This document shows, piece by piece, positions 46,388 through 59,923 of a stretch of 64,000 nucleotides of DNA. The notes under the pieces were generated by a model that made no database searches, was not told where the DNA came from, and saw only the letters and a program-made list of their open reading frames with translations. The first letter of the stretch is position 1. Each line of letters begins with the position of its first letter. Both the position numbers and the translations under genes were made by a program. The stretch covers positions 106,976,288 through 107,040,287 of the forward strand of contig NC_079135.1 of the NCBI RefSeq assembly GCF_945859705.1. The letters run 5' to 3'. The DNA comes from Episyrphus balteatus (taxonomy: Eukaryota > Arthropoda > Insecta > Diptera > Syrphidae).

Positions 46388-46705
46388 AATTTTATAGCTA
46401 TTGCACATTTTAATTAAAAAAAATTTGAAATTTGTTTTTCGATGCAAAATGTAAAAAAAGTATTTTATGAAAATTTTTAAACACCTGTGGAATAAATAAA
46501 TCTGTGGAAACCTAGTGGCCAACTTTCTTAAAAGTATTCCCCTTAGATGAGAATATTTTTAAGAAAGTTGGCTACTTAGGTTTTCATGGATTTATTTATA
46601 CCACATGTGTTTAAAAATTTTCATAAAATACTTTTTTTTAACATTTTGCATCGAAAAACAGATTTCAAATTTCTTTTAAGGAAAATGTGCAAAAGCTATG
46701 AAATT
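46388..46705. repeat. Small foldback (318 bp)
   Basis: The arms AATTTTATAGCTATTGCACA (46388) and the inverse ending 46705 are about 150 bp long with few mismatches. They include TTTTTCGATGCAAAATGT and AAAATTTTTAAACAC.TGTGG. Confidence 0.75.
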
Positions 46706-49507
46706 GGGTTATTGGGTCACTGGAACCTCAAAAAATGTCACAGCCACACAATTTTTTTTTTTCGGAGGGTGCGACTATGTTATTTATATGTTTTTCGGGT
46801 GGCTGAAACCAGATTTGAAGTCTATTTTGCTCACGTAGGGTTTTCAAGATAACCTCAAATTTTTTTGAGTTGAGTATAAAGAAAACCTGACGTGAACTAC
46901 GGCTGACTTTTTTCAAACCTGCTAAGTTTTAAGTTTTGGATGATTTAATTTTTTTAACAAAAATAACGGTAGGTACCTGTGACATAACCAAAATTAAAAA
47001 AAAAAACAACATAATTCTCACAAAAACGGCTCAAATGATATTTATAATATTTTTTGTGTGTAGGTATACTGGCGCAAACAACACCTGTCATAGAACTTTT
47101 TTTTTAATATCTGACTTAGGTACCTATTCGTAAATGATTCAACCGATTTTATCAAAAAAATTTAATACAAAAGCGTTTAAGCTGCCTTTTTTTTTTTTTG
47201 AAAACGGGTCTATAAAATTTTTTCAGTTTTGATTTTAAGTGTATTTTAATTCTATATTATACTAAAAAATTATTAATATTTTTCTAAAAATTCTTTTTTT
47301 TTTTGCAGTTCAAAATTCTTTTAGCAAATTTTTTCGCATTATAAAAACAAATTGTTTTGAGAGTTATATTTTCTTAAAGGTAGTGTCTAAAGAAACACTT
47401 TGCAACATTAGGGTTGCCTGGCGACATCCTGTCAAGGCATATAGAGTTTGCCACGCTTTAAAGGTCATTTTTTGAGTTTTTTTTGACAACGCCACCCTGC
47501 TTATATGGTGTTAGAGGTGTACAAAAAATATTATGTTGGAGAAAATCAAATTTCAAAATCTGAATATTCAAAATTTTTAGAAATTTGAACTTTTAGTAGG
47601 GTAAACAGAGGTAAATTTAGAAAAACGTCAAATAGCTATCTCCTTAACAAAAAATGGTAGAAAAAAAAAAATTGATACTGGAATCAATAAATATTGTTAA
47701 CACATAAAAGTCACACATACAAACCAAAAATTTTCAATTCGAAATATGGGCGTTTAAAAGTCAAAATCGTGAAATTTGATGTTTGAGAAATATTTCACTG
47801 ATTTCACTGCTGATTTTTATTAACACGAAAGGTATTTGAAATAATGTTTATGTTCTTAGAGAGTAAAAACAAAATAACTTGAAACGTATCTGCTAAATTT
47901 TTTTTAATTTTGTTTTTTGGCTTTTTTGATTTTTAAAAAAATTACAGATTTTTACATTTCAATACACTGTATATCAAAAATAAAAGAAATTTAAAAATAT
48001 TTTTCTCGTGACCTAAAACGTTTTCCAGGGCATATTGAATATATTAAAACTGCACATTTTGTTTTTCAAAATGCCTTCAAAATCTGGATTTAGGGACAAA
48101 AATTTTTCTTTTTTAAGGTAAAATATAAAAAGCACGTATACACCATGGTGTACTTTGTCGTACTTTTGTATCTATTTAATCAAAAATAAACTGCGACTGC
48201 AAGACCTTTAAACCTCATGCATTATTTTTGCTCTATATTATCCACAAAATTTGCTGAGGGCTCTAAAATTCATTCTTGAAAGTTTCTCACTGCTAACTGC
48301 TTCTAAACTTCCCTGAAAAAAATTTTTTTTTTGAATATTTGAGATTTTCAAAGGACATCTTCAATCAAGAATTTTTTTGCAGTATCAAAAATGTAGACAA
48401 ATTTTATTTTTACTACAGAATAAAAGGCAGCACATATATTTTCCTACGACTACTGGAGATTAGTATTTTGCAAGCTTGATTAAAAAGGATTTGATTATTT
48501 TCAAAAAGTCTAACATTTTTTTTCACGCCCTACGTACAATTCTCGCAACAAAGCACATCCTTTTTCCTTTTCAAAAGAGATATCCTTTCATCTCTAAGGA
48601 TTCTCCTTTTCCATTGAGGTTGAAGAATAAATTATTGCCACTTTCTTATTCCAACTCACGTGCAATAACTCCACTTTTATGATATCATCCACAAATCAAA
48701 GCATCAGCAGTCTTAAATTACTGTATATATAAAAATAAGTATATGTATGTAGTATATCCTATAGAACCTTAATTAATGTGATGGCAGGGATTTCCGTTGC
48801 ATTTTTTTATTTCTCTATCCATCGGGATATATTGTGATGTCAGGCCATATTGAATGAAAAAGCTAAATAAAATTTAAAAAAACCAAAAGTGGCAACTGCA
48901 GGCCATAGAGCCTGATGTCAGCCATAGCTCTATTGCCATCAACTGTCGGTTTCTTATAGTAGCAAAGTTTTTGAGAGCCCATTGAGATGAGGACGTGATC
49001 AGAGATGAAAAAAAAATAACAAAATTATATTTTATATAATTTTATATACAGCTACTTTTCTGGCTTTCAATTTGACGTTGTTAGAGTGTTGCAAGAGTTG
49101 TGCTCTAAGTGGCGACAGCGACGTCCTCAAAATACATCCGTCTTTTATGGAATGACGGTTATTACGAAAAGTTTCTTTTTTTTTCTTTTTTTTTTTACTT
49201 TTTTTCGTTTTCACCATCTTGTGGTCCTTCCGCAAATAGAGAAAGTTCTTAAGTCTAATTAATTTTTATTGGGTGTCTTATGAGTCTTATAATTAACTAT
49301 AAAGCTTTCTTATGATGGTGCAACGTAGATTTGGTGACTCATAAATTTCGTGGGGGATCTAAACTATTTTCAACGTTAGGTATGTACTTAAATTAAAAAT
49401 AAGTTAAATTGGCCTAAATAACAGAGGTTGCAGCAAATGAAGTGAAGTGTGTGAATTGTTCTTGAAATAAATAAGACAAATTATTTTTCGAAACAAAATC
49501 TTTTTAC
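46706..49507. other. AT-rich non-coding DNA
   Basis: Weak family-X-like phrases (AATAACGGTAGGTACCTGTGACATA) lie at about 46960. 48400-49400 appears host-like. No gene is recognised. Confidence 0.4.
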
Positions 49508-50203
49508 TAGTGGAGTAATTAAAGCTCAAAAAATGGGAATGTTAAGGACCCCTGCTGAACAGCTCCGATTTTGATGATCTTTATTTCAAACGTCAGTAAT
49601 TAAAAATTCTTTAAGCTCTATGGGTTAAAAATTGCCGCTGTTGCCGTATAGGTTTTTTTTTTTTTTTAATTAATTGAAGATTTTTGTGAACAAAAAAATT
49701 TGGTTTTCGAAACTTTGGCTTAAATTTCATAAATTAAATGGCTACATTATTTAAGTTGAAAAAAATATATGGGAGTGAAGGACAATTTCTCATCGTTTAT
49801 CGATAGATAAATTTTTTTTCACAAATTAACTTCAAACACAAAAAAAAAATTTTGGACACAATGGCAACATAACAAATACACATTTTTAAAAAGCTAGAAA
49901 CTTACTTTTATTTCGTCGGTCCAAAGGAAAAACTCACTAAGTACAATATTTGTAAAATTGAGTTTTTTATGAAAATGGTCATAATATCCTCTCATTCTTT
50001 CACTAAAAAAATCTGTAGGGCGAAAATATCGCTCTAACGGGAATTATAAACATTGAAAAATAATTAAGTCCAAGCAATTGATTTCTCTTCAGAGGAAAAA
50101 CTGATTAATACATTCCTATTTTTAGTCACTACATAAAGTAATTTAATTTTTCATCAAAATTTACATTACAGTAGTAGAGAACATGAAATAAGCTTGTAAC
50201 AAA

Positions 50204-51731
50204 TAGTGGAGTAACTAAAGCTCAAAAATTGGCAATATTAGGGAACCCGGCCGAACAGCTTAGATTTTGATGATCTTTTTTTTCAAACGTCGGTAATTAA
50301 AAATACTTTAAAGTCTATAGATAAAAAATTGCCGGTGTTGCCGTTTTGATTTTTTAAATTTAATTGAAGATTTTTGTGAACTAAAACAAATTTTTTTCAA
50401 AAATTTTTCTTAAATTTCATAGATTAATTGATGCCAAAAGATTGTCTAGGAAATTCAATTAACAAAAATATATGGGAGTGAGGGACAATCTTCCATAGTT
50501 CAAGCGATAGATGCAATTTTCTTATTAATTGACTTCAAACACAAAAAAAAATATTTGAACACAACGGCAACACCTACAATACTCAAATATACATTTTTTA
50601 AAAGCTAGAAGCTTAGTCATATATGTAAAATTAAAATTAAGTTAATTGAATGAACGGCTTTTGAAAGAATGGTAATTGAACTCAGATTTTTGAAAAAAAA
50701 AAATTATTGAAAAAATTTTAACATGTCGTTTTTTAAACTTGGTCGTAATATAAAATGCAATTATTTTCAAATTTTTTTGGCCGCATTTATTATGATTTCA
50801 AATTATAAAAGGAAATGTCAATATGTATTACGGTTTATGAAAAAAATTAAAAAGTATTTCATTTTCGAAGAACTTTTTTTAATAAAAGTTTTGAAAAAAA
50901 AATGTAACTTATTTTTTTTTTTAAAGTTCAACATCTAAACATAAAATTATTTTTTATTCATTTAATAACCCTTACTGTTGAAAGTTAAATAGCAAAAATT
51001 TAAAGTTCCTATTTACCACAGTCTTTGAGAAAATTAATTATTTCAATGCAAAAATTCAGTTTTAATAAAAAAAAAACCATTGAAATTGAAGTAATTTTTT
51101 ATTTTTTTTTTTTTTAAAGTGTGATATATTTTACCTTTTTTGGTTCGAAATTCAACTGATAATATTTATGGCCAAAAATTTTTTTTAAATAAATTCATAT
51201 TTTATTAGAAAAAGTTTGTAAAAAAGACATTTTAAATTTTTCTAATAACATTTTTTTTTTTAAATTCTGAGTTTGAGGACCATTTTTTCAAAAAGTCTTG
51301 ATTAAATTTAGTGGATTTAAATTTAAGAGATAAGAATGAGCTTCTGGCTTTTTTAAAATGTATTTTAAAATATTGTAGGTGTTGCCATTGTTTTCAAAAT
51401 ATTTTTTTTTGTGTTTGAGGTCAGAATGTTAGAAAATTGCATTTATCGCTTAAACGATGGAAGATTGTCCCTTACTGCCTTTTATATATTTTTCCTTAAA
51501 TTACCTAGAGAATCTTTTGCTATCATTTGTTTTATGAAATTTAAGCAAAAAAAAAAATGGTTTTGTAAAAAAAAATTAATTTTAATTTAAAAAAAACAAT
51601 ACGGCAACACCGGCAATTTTTAATCTATAGACTTTAAAGTATTTTTAATTACCTACGTTTGAAAAAAAAAATCGTCAAAATCAGAGCTGTTCGGCCGGGT
51701 TCCCTAATAATTTGCTTTAGTTACTCTACTA
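50204..51731. mobile_element. Element A, clean copy (foldback, 1528 bp)
   Basis: The ends TAGTGGAGTAACTAAAGC and GCTTTAGTTACTCTACTA are inverted. The arms run to a centre near 50970 with moderate divergence: CCCGGCCGAACAGC, TTGCCGGTGTTGCCG, GGGACAATCTTCCAT and ACCTACAATA all recur inverted. This copy lacks B and C and so gives their empty sites. A short frame at 50723 is a by-product. No transposase is visible. Confidence 0.75.
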
Positions 51732-51748
51732 AAAATTCTTGATCTATA

Positions 51749-52853
51749 CAGGGTGCCCCACAGTCACCACCCCAAATGAAAACCATGGATTCCTGAGGTC
51801 ATTTTAAGTCGAAAAACTTATGAGGTAATTTTCTCGTTTTCGTCCCGTTTTCGAGTTACCACGGTTTTTATGATTTTTGCTCTCTTGTCCTTTAACTGAC
51901 CTTATCTTTGCCAAACCACGTTTGATTTGAAAGATTTTTGTTACAACCAATCAAAAATTTATTAAAGTTTTAGTTTGTCTCAAAATTTTTTTTTCTGCGG
52001 ACACCATTTCTCCACAATTTTGCATCAAACACAATTTTCTTCATTTTTTAAGTTGTTTTTTACACTTTCATATCATTTAAGTCAAAAAAACACGTTAATG
52101 AGTATTAATTTTTTGTGCTTTTTATTAAAGCCCAGTTTATTTTCATAAAAAAAAAATAAATTTTATTTCATAAAAAAGGCTACTCAAAGTAATTAAAAAA
52201 AATAAACAAACTGAGTGAATTAAAAAAAATTATAATTTTTAAATACAAAATTAATTTAAATGAATTAGAACTTTTTCTGAGCTTTATCTATTTGTTCTTT
52301 TCTTAACCACAAAAGCTCAGAAAAAGTTTTTAATTCATTTAAATTAATTTTTATTTAAAAATTGTGTTTTTTTTTTTTTTATTCACTCAGTTTGTTTATT
52401 TTTTAAAAATTACTTTCAGTAGCCTTTTCAATGAAATAAAACTTATTTTTTTTATGAAAATAAACTGGGCTTTAATAAAAAGCACAAAAAATTAATACTC
52501 ATTAACGTGTTTTTTTGACTTAAATGATATGAAAGTGTAAAAAACAACTTAAAAAACGAAGAAAATTGTGTTTGATGCAAAATTGTGGAAAAACGGTTGT
52601 CCGCAGAAAAAAAAGTTTTGAGACAAACTTAGACTGTAATTAATTCATGATTGGTTGTAAAAAAAATCTTTCAAATCAAACTTAGTTTGGCAAAGATAAA
52701 GCCAGTTAAAGGACAAGAGAGCAAAAATCATAAAAACCGTGGTAACTCGAAAACGGGACGAAAACGAGAAAATTACCTCATAAGTTTTTCGACTTAAAAT
52801 GACCTCAGGAATCCATGGTTTTCATTTGGGGGCGGTGACTGTGGGACACCCTG
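51749..52853. mobile_element. mariner-like foldback element (1105 bp)
   Basis: The ends CAGGGTGCCCCACAGTCACC and GGTGACTGTGGGACACCCTG are flanked by TA on both sides (51747-51748 and 52854-52855). The ~540-bp arms are closely matched around a centre near 52290. The TA duplication and TACAGGGTG start suggest the Tc1/mariner group. It is non-autonomous, with no coding frame. Confidence 0.7.
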
Positions 52854-53048
52854 TATATGGAAGTAAAAGAATCTTCAGGTCATCTTTAAACCACTATTAG
52901 AGGATGTACGTGCTAGTAAGTCATGTCTTTTATATTTGAGTGTAAAGTCGTATTATAGCAACGCCAACGGTTCCTTTTGAAAATGTCCATTCTCTCCTCT
53001 ATATTCTATTTTCCAATGATCGAACGGTTTTTATCTTCCCACTGATAT

Positions 53049-53228
53049 TTAACTGACTTCAAAACAAGGGGAAGTCCTCAATTCGAATGTATTTTTTTTT
53101 GTATGTTTGTTATTTCAGAATTTTCGTCTAGTAATCCGATTTCGATGTTTCTTGTTTTATTAAAGGCGCTTCCTACTTTAATTTGGTCCAGTTCTGACTA
53201 TGGCATCTATGAGAAAGAGGTCGGTTTT
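53049..53228. repeat. Short 'GACTTC...GGTCGGT' element
   Basis: It starts ACTGACTTCAAAACAAGGGG and ends GAGGTCGGTTTTG, like the cleaner copy at 58317-58483. The fragment at 21841 has the same start. Confidence 0.5.
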
Positions 53229-55052
53229 GTTTTTTTTTTTGTAGAAAAAGTATTTAGTGTGTCAAGATTAACTGCAATCAAACCGGCCATTTACTTGAAG
53301 GACGTATCCCTTATTGCTTAGTATGTATATGTGTCTTTAAATGCGTTTTATGTATCCAGAAACTGGTAAAAAAAAATAGTTATCAAGAAGAAGAGGCTTA
53401 AACGCTCGTTATACCTACAAGTCAGTGGGCAAGTAATTTAAATGATTTTTACTTATGTTTTATTGCTCCTTTTCTTGTTTGTCTGAATTTTTAATTATTT
53501 CAACTTTTTCTTGGTTTTGTTTTATTTGTATTTCGACCTTCACGTTTCAATCTAAAGAGAGTTATTTTAAAAATTTAAAACAAAAACTGAAAAAAGAACT
53601 TAACTGGTCTTGTACGCAATAAGAAACAAACTGCAATATAAAAATCCTAAAATATGCAGCATTGAAATTCGACAATGTCAATTTATTTAATTTGATCAAC
53701 GCTGCCCCGCCAAGAAATTTTTTTTACTGTTGATAGCCCAATGCTTGTACCTTTGACTAAAAGCCAAATGTGACTTCCTGTGCCTTGAAATCGTTTCTAA
53801 TTTATCTGACGACACTGAAAGTCACCCATTAAAAAAATTACGCATAAAAAGCATATTAATTTAACATATTTTTGTTCAAAAGTAAACATTGTCTCAATTT
53901 TTTTTTTTCATTAAGTACAAGATATCTCAAATCTCTTAAGAGGAAAAAGTCACTAAGTACATTTTTCTCAAACAAACAACTTTTACTTTCGATTACTAAA
54001 AATGAAGAAGACACCATAATCCCAATGCTGGATAGTATGCAATGCATACAATAATTCAATTCAGTACATTCATAATTGAAATTTTAAGGTTGAAAAATGT
54101 GTATAAATCAAATTATCTCGAAATGCCGATTTTGTTAGTTAGTGAGTTTTTCCTTTGAACCGACGCGACGATTTGTTGATTTATTAATTTATTTCAAATT
54201 TGAATTAAGAAAAAGAAATATGTCAATTATGTTTTATAGTTTAGAACTTTTTTTAATAGAAGTTTTTGGAAAAAAATTTAACTTATTTTGTTTCCCAAGT
54301 TCAACATTTAAAGTTATTTTTTCTTCATTGAGAATCATTATTTTTTGTTGAATGTTGAATAGAAAATGTTTGAAGGTCTTGTTTGCCAGAGTCTTATAAA
54401 AAATCAAATATTTCATTTTTCAATACAAAAATTCAGTTTTTATCAACAAAAAAAATTTAATAAATTTGAAGTAGTTTTTAATTTATTTTTGAAACGGTAG
54501 TAGATAATATTTTTTCCTCTTCTAATTCAAATTACAATATTTATGGCCAAAAAGTTTTTAAAGGTAGATTCATATTTTATTACGAAAATGTTTGAAAAAA
54601 AGTCGTTAAAATTAAAAAAAAAATCTTTTTTTCAAAATTCTGATTTTGAGTGTTCCAAAACTTTTAATTAAATTTATTTCATTTAAATTTAACAGATAGG
54701 AATAAACTCTTAACTTTTTAAAAAAGTGCATTATATTATTGTAGGTGTTACCGTTTTGTTTAAAATATATTTTTTGTGTGTTTGAAATCAATTTGAGAGA
54801 AAATTCCATCTATCGCTTAAACGATGCAAGATTGTCTCTCACTTCCACATATTTGTATTCCTTAAATTACCTACACAATCTTTTGTTATTATATGTTTGA
54901 GAAAATTTAAACAAAATAATTGTTTTTGTTCACAAAAAAAATTAATTTTAATTTAAAAAAAACAATACGGCTACATCGGCAATTTTTAAAAATCATCAAA
55001 ATCAGAGCTGTTCGGCCGGGTTCCCTAAAACTGTTCTTTAGTTACTCCACTA

Positions 55053-58000
55053 CACACCATTTTGAATTTTTGTTTTTACATTTTACTTTAAAAATCGTAG
55101 TTAGTTTGAATCCCTTTAATCTTTTTTATTTTCTATGAATGCCGCCTCTGAACAGCTGACTGCGTTCAATCCTTGCCTAAAAATGACAGTACAAAATAAC
55201 TTCCATTTCATTTAGGAATTCATATACATTTAGAACGATAGCAAGTCTTATCAAGTAAAGGAAGTCATCCTTTATTTCCGTTGTTCCTTTCATTTAAAAG
55301 CAACGACATTTCACACTCGATGGCACATATCCTTCCCGAGACCATACTATACTCCTACGCAAACTATTTTGTGTGTGTGTATTCCTTTTATATTGCCATA
55401 GCGCTAACTCTGATAACAAACGCCGGCATTCAAGTTCATAAATCATAAATTTTCATCCAACTCAGCACTACTCAGCAGCTAGCTATACCAACACAGCAGC
55501 TAGTGAGTTACAATCGGGAATTTAAACCTAAAAGCCTCATTCCATACTTCGGGCTTATTCGAATCCTGCAAACAAAAAAAAAAAAGGATGTTCATATTGT
55601 TGCTTGGCGCTGATTCCAAAATAAAAAAAAAAGTAATTCATACACACACTTCGTTACCGTGCGTGTTGATTCGATGGTGTGGCTAATGAAAATTTCTAAC
55701 TTCACACTCTATAAGTTCAGTGCGATAGGCTATAACCTTTTCCCAATGATCGTAATCACAATCCAATAAACTTGTGTTTATTATTCCCCAGCAACAAATA
55801 ACCCCCGTCCCGCATTTTTAAAAAAATCAGCCACGCATCGAGAGAAATTTCCAATAATATTTCCTGAATCCCATATGGGTCTAAAATACATATTGAAAGA
55901 AACCGGAACCGTTTTTGAATTCACCATCGGTGGCGGATTGTGCAGCAGCAGAGGCAGAAAAACCAGCACATACACACACACTGACTGGGAAAACCAATTT
56001 CCTAACCAATGTATTTGTTTATGCCTAATAACAGATTCAACTTCTGGAAACCCATCCTTTGAAATCCATTTGTGGTTACCACCACACGACTGGATGCTGT
56101 GCGGTAGTGTCTATGGCACCTATTAAAGTGAAACCTTATTTCAGACAGGAAGCCTCATTGTATTGAAGCTTCGGGGGTATCCTTAGAGTGTATCCAGTGT
56201 GTACCAGTGTTAAAGCAAAAGCAAAAGCAAAAGAACGATGTATTCCGTCGACACCGACGTCGCTGCCAGCCATTTGGCTGTAGGCCACGATCGCAGAATG
56301 AGTCATCGTTAGACATCATAGCGAGCCCTCCAGCTGTATATAATATGGCGCTCAAACCAACCTTCATATACCTACCCCATTCACGTTTTGAATGTATTAT
56401 AAAGTCCTATTGGGAAACGTTATAAATATCCTGAAGTACGAGAATATCTAAGTATGGCATAGTACAAAGATGGGAAAAGTTCACTTTGAAGGTGAATTTC
56501 ATCAGTCTGAGAGTTCTGAGAGTTCGAAAAGTACGAAAAAGTACATTTAGTGCAGTAAAATTGGATTTTTTCAAGAAAAAAAAAACAGTGGGATTTTTTG
56601 GTTGGTATTAGAGTGGTTTAAATCTGAATAAAAACTTGACGTCTCTGCCGCCACACAGTGGTGCCTTTCTTGCTTTTTGGCGTCAAAATTAATTTGCACT
56701 GCCATTTCTTGATGAAATGTCATGAAATTCACTGATATTAGTATGGAGATTACGAAAAAGCTGCCAACTTTTTTTTAAATTCAAAATGGCGGCTCCAAAA
56801 TGGCGGCCAGAATAAGTATTTAAATAAAATTTATAAGCTAGAAATCTGGCTAAATTCATGTCAAAAAGGTGTTGGATCTAAAATTTAGGATTCATAGATT
56901 CATATTTTATAAAAAAAAAAAACTTTTTTTTTTACTTGTTACGCAGATCGCCCTTTATTTTAGCTCCCATACAAAATTCACTACAATTTTTAGCAGAGTT
57001 AAGATTTAGCTGAGAATTTAAGTCGGAAGTTATGTACATAGTTTCAGTAAAAAAAAAAATTGTGCTCGCTACAAATTTCATGTTTAGATAGATTTAACAA
57101 GAACATAAATTTTCTCGATGCACAAATTAAATAGGGAAAGTTCTATCCAAAATTGATTTTCCAAATAATATTAGTGTTCCAGAATGAAAAACAGCTGCCT
57201 AACAACAGTCTTGCTTTCGATATTTTTACATGTTTTACGTCGGTCGAGTGAACTAAATTTTATGTATTCTTCTGACCTGCAGAAAATGTTGGTTGTCTGA
57301 TAATTTGGAAAAGATAGTCTTACCCTTTCATAGAATTTTCAAATTCGTTGTTGAAATATAAAAAGAGAAACAAAAGGAGCCATCATTTTGACTCACTTCT
57401 TTAAATAAACAAAATTTTACCTACCCCTATTTAGCTCGGTATAAAACGTTGTTTCGGGGATCACTTTACTAATAATATCGATTTTTGCTCAATGAAAAAT
57501 TCATTTCTGTGATATATGTATGTATAATAATATCATTATAAAATGCACTTGGAAGTCCCGGGATGAGAATGACGAAAATTAATAGACCTGGATGTTGACG
57601 ATTATTTACTTGGTTACAAAAGTTATGAACAAACAAAGCTGACCAAAAGTTGGTTGTTACTTTTAAATAAAAAAGGTTGTTAAAAAGTGTAATTGGAGGT
57701 TTAACAGCTGAAACGGACCAAGTCCAAAAAAAAAAGAAAAAAATCCAAATCTATTGTCAATATCTACGCAAGGTTTGACTCTACTAACGTTTTTCATTAG
57801 TTTGATCCAAAAGTCATTTGTTCGAAAAAAATATTCACCATAAGATTCAATGCAAACGTATTTACTTTAACTCTTTATATCTACGAATTAACTTTTTGTG
57901 ACTTGGTTCACTTCAGCTCTTAGCCCTTTTAACTAATAATAATTAAACAAATTACTTGCCATATTTTACAAATATTACAATTTGTATTAATATTTCACTA

Positions 58001-58316
58001 TAAAAAAGTTACGCATACGCCACAGTGACCCACATTAGGGCGCAAACAAAATCACTAAACAACTACACAAGTTCACCTTTGTTGGCCATTTATAAAAAGT
58101 CAAAATTGTACATATGGATTTTGAACCCATTGAATATCGCAAGCGAAAGTGGGTAAAATATTTTTTACCCACTAACCCATGCAGAAAAAAAATCATAAAA
58201 CAAAATGGCAGGAGTTGACGAATTTTTTTATTTTCTTACTTGATAGGAAAAAATACTGTGAAAATTATGTAGTACTAATTTTTTTGGTAGCAAGGGCTAC
58301 TATATTACTTTTTTTA
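55053..58316. other. Host-like non-coding DNA
   Basis: 55150-56450 is the least AT-rich host-like stretch in this part, with small overlapping frames on both strands at 55781-56425 and no recognisable domain. The rest is AT-rich. TACGCATACGCCACAGTGACC at 58011-58030 is a lone terminus of the 17641 family. Confidence 0.45.
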
Positions 58317-58483
58317 CCGACTTCCAAAAAGGAGGACTTTGGACTGAGTGAACCAATTTTGATAATTCTTTTTGTATTGGAAAGCTGGTGGCTGCAGTGT
58401 GGTCCCATTTCAATTCGTTCAGTTTAAGCCATAGGAACTATTAGAAAAACCATAAAACCCTGTTTTGAATCATGGAAGTCGGT
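58317..58483. mobile_element. Small MITE-like element (167 bp)
   Basis: Perfect 10-bp inverted ends ACCGACTTCC and GGAAGTCGGT. The CAAAAAGGAGGA just inside the left end is shared with 21841 and 53049. Confidence 0.6.
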
Positions 58484-59000
58484 TTAGTTTTTTTGATAAA
58501 AATGATTATTGTTAATTTTTCTTTTTCAGCCTTCTTGAAAAAAAAACTTAAAATAAAGTTAATACCTTTCTATTTAAAGGCAAAAAAAAACTTTTCAAAA
58601 TAAAAAAAAAAAAACACACACAGGAAATCCACCTATAAAAAAGTACAGAAAAAAAGTCGATCAGGCAAGCACTAACTTTTGACTTAGAATAAAAGTAACG
58701 GATTGACATGGCGGGCGTGGAAAATCTGGTTGTTACATGATTACAAACATTCATTTTATGCCTCATTTTTTATTATAGACTTTTGATCAACTTTTTGGTT
58801 AAAATACCCCTATGTTCGATCGTTCGATTGTAAAAAAAAAGCTTTTGAACTTATCATATCTACTTTGAATGTAAAAGGATGTAATTTTTAAGCCTCAATA
58901 TATCAAACAATTGTATTTGGGCAACTACCAATAAAGAAGCTGCTGTTTATTTTCAAAAGACGATAAGCCCGGGACTAATCATGTTTTGATTATAAAATAA
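58484..59000. other. AT-rich non-coding DNA
   Basis: No feature recognised. The minus frame at 58548-58766 is low complexity. Confidence 0.4.
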
Positions 59001-59160
59001 AATGCTCGACTGGGGTCACACGTACTTGCTCTTGCAGTTCAAAGCACTTTTATGTTAGTTTACTTGTAGATTTTTAAAAGCTGGCTCTATATAAATTAAA
59101 AATAAATTGCACGACTGGGGTCGCACGTACTTGCTCGTATGCTTAAAGTAACTCTAATGT
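59001..59160 (+). repeat. Two copies of the 'GCACGACTGGGGTCGCACG' phrase
   Basis: AATGCTCGACTGGGGTCACA at 59001 and AATTGCACGACTGGGGTCGC at 59105 are each followed by TACTTGCTC and AAAG. A third copy is at 23536. It is a dispersed repeat fragment, duplicated about 104 bp apart. Confidence 0.6.
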
Positions 59161-59225
59161 TAAAGCTTTTTGTTTTTATTCAAGAAATTCAATTTTAAAG
59201 TTCAAGTGACCTCAACTCCAAATTT

Positions 59226-59298
59226 ATAAAGCGTTTCGCCCAGGTACGACAGTGGGCTCATCAGTTAGATCTGTCGTACCCTTACTAAGACGCCTTAT
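59226..59298 (-). ncRNA. Hammerhead ribozyme 1 (type III)
   Basis: On the minus strand: stem III ATAAGGCG/CGCTTTAT (8 bp, one G-U), cleavage triplet GTC, stem I TTAG/CTAA, CTGATGA, stem II GCCCA/TGGGC, then GAAA. All conserved core bases are present. Loop II (59243-59252) and part of loop I (59271-59280) are perfectly complementary over 10 bases. Cleavage is expected after the C opposite 59289. Confidence 0.85.
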
Positions 59299-59540
59299 TT
59301 TGGTCGATGTTTACCGACACTATATAAAACTCACAGCATGAATATACTGTGAATTCTAATATTCAAAGGGAATTTGTTTAAATTCAGACCTTAGAAAAAT
59401 GTATGCCCGTGGTCAGGCTGATATAATAACGAAGAAAAAAATAACAAAAATAATAAAAATTATTTAAATTATTTCTATTTTAAGTGGAGCGATTGAATAT
59501 AATTCAATTTTAAAGTTCAAGTGACCTCAACTCCAAATTT

Positions 59541-59613
59541 ATAAAGCGTTTCGCCCAGGTACGACAGTGGGCTCATCAGTTAGATCTGTCGTACCCTTAC
59601 TAAGACGCCTTAT
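59541..59613 (-). ncRNA. Hammerhead ribozyme 2 (type III)
   Basis: Identical to ribozyme 1 over all 73 bases and exactly 315 bases away in the same orientation. A minus-strand transcript through both could release a 315-base RNA. Confidence 0.85.
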
Positions 59614-59923
59614 TTTGGTCGATGTTTACCGACACTATATAAAACTCACAGCATGAGTCGTACCTGGGCGAAACGCTTTATAAATTTGGAGTTGAGGTCA
59701 CTTGAACTTTAAAATTGAATTATATTCAATCGCTCCACTTAAAATAGAAATAATTTAAATAATTTTTATTATTTTTGTTATTTTTTTCTTCGTTATTATA
59801 TCAGCCTGACCACGGGCATACATTTTTCTAAGGTCTGAATTTAAACAAATTCCCTTTGAATATTAGAATTCACAGTATATTCATGCTGTGAGTTTTATAT
59901 AGTGTCGGTAAACATCGACCAAA

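Larger units (their letters stand above)
49508..55052. mobile_element. Older copy of element A, split by later insertions
   Basis: The left end TAGTGGAGTAATTAAAGC (49508) and right end TTTAGTTACTCCACTA (to 55052) are inverted. The arms match at 49508-49940 and about 54137-55052 (e.g. CGTCGGTCCAAAGGAAAAACTCAC against its inverse). Between them lie the younger A copy (50204-51731), the mariner-like foldback (51749-52853), a short repeat (53049-53228) and ~900 bp of AT-rich sequence. Confidence 0.6.

Noticed and set aside
36546..50938. Matching 70-77-codon frames (36546-36779 minus and 50723-50938 plus)
   Set aside because: Both lie in the same place in the arms of element A. The similarity is explained by the repeat, and the peptides are Lys/Phe/Ile-rich from AT-rich DNA.
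59226..59298. The 10-bp GTACGACAG/CTGTCGTAC inverted repeat as a simple hairpin or operator
   Set aside because: Its position coincides exactly with loops I and II of a complete hammerhead, which explains it better.
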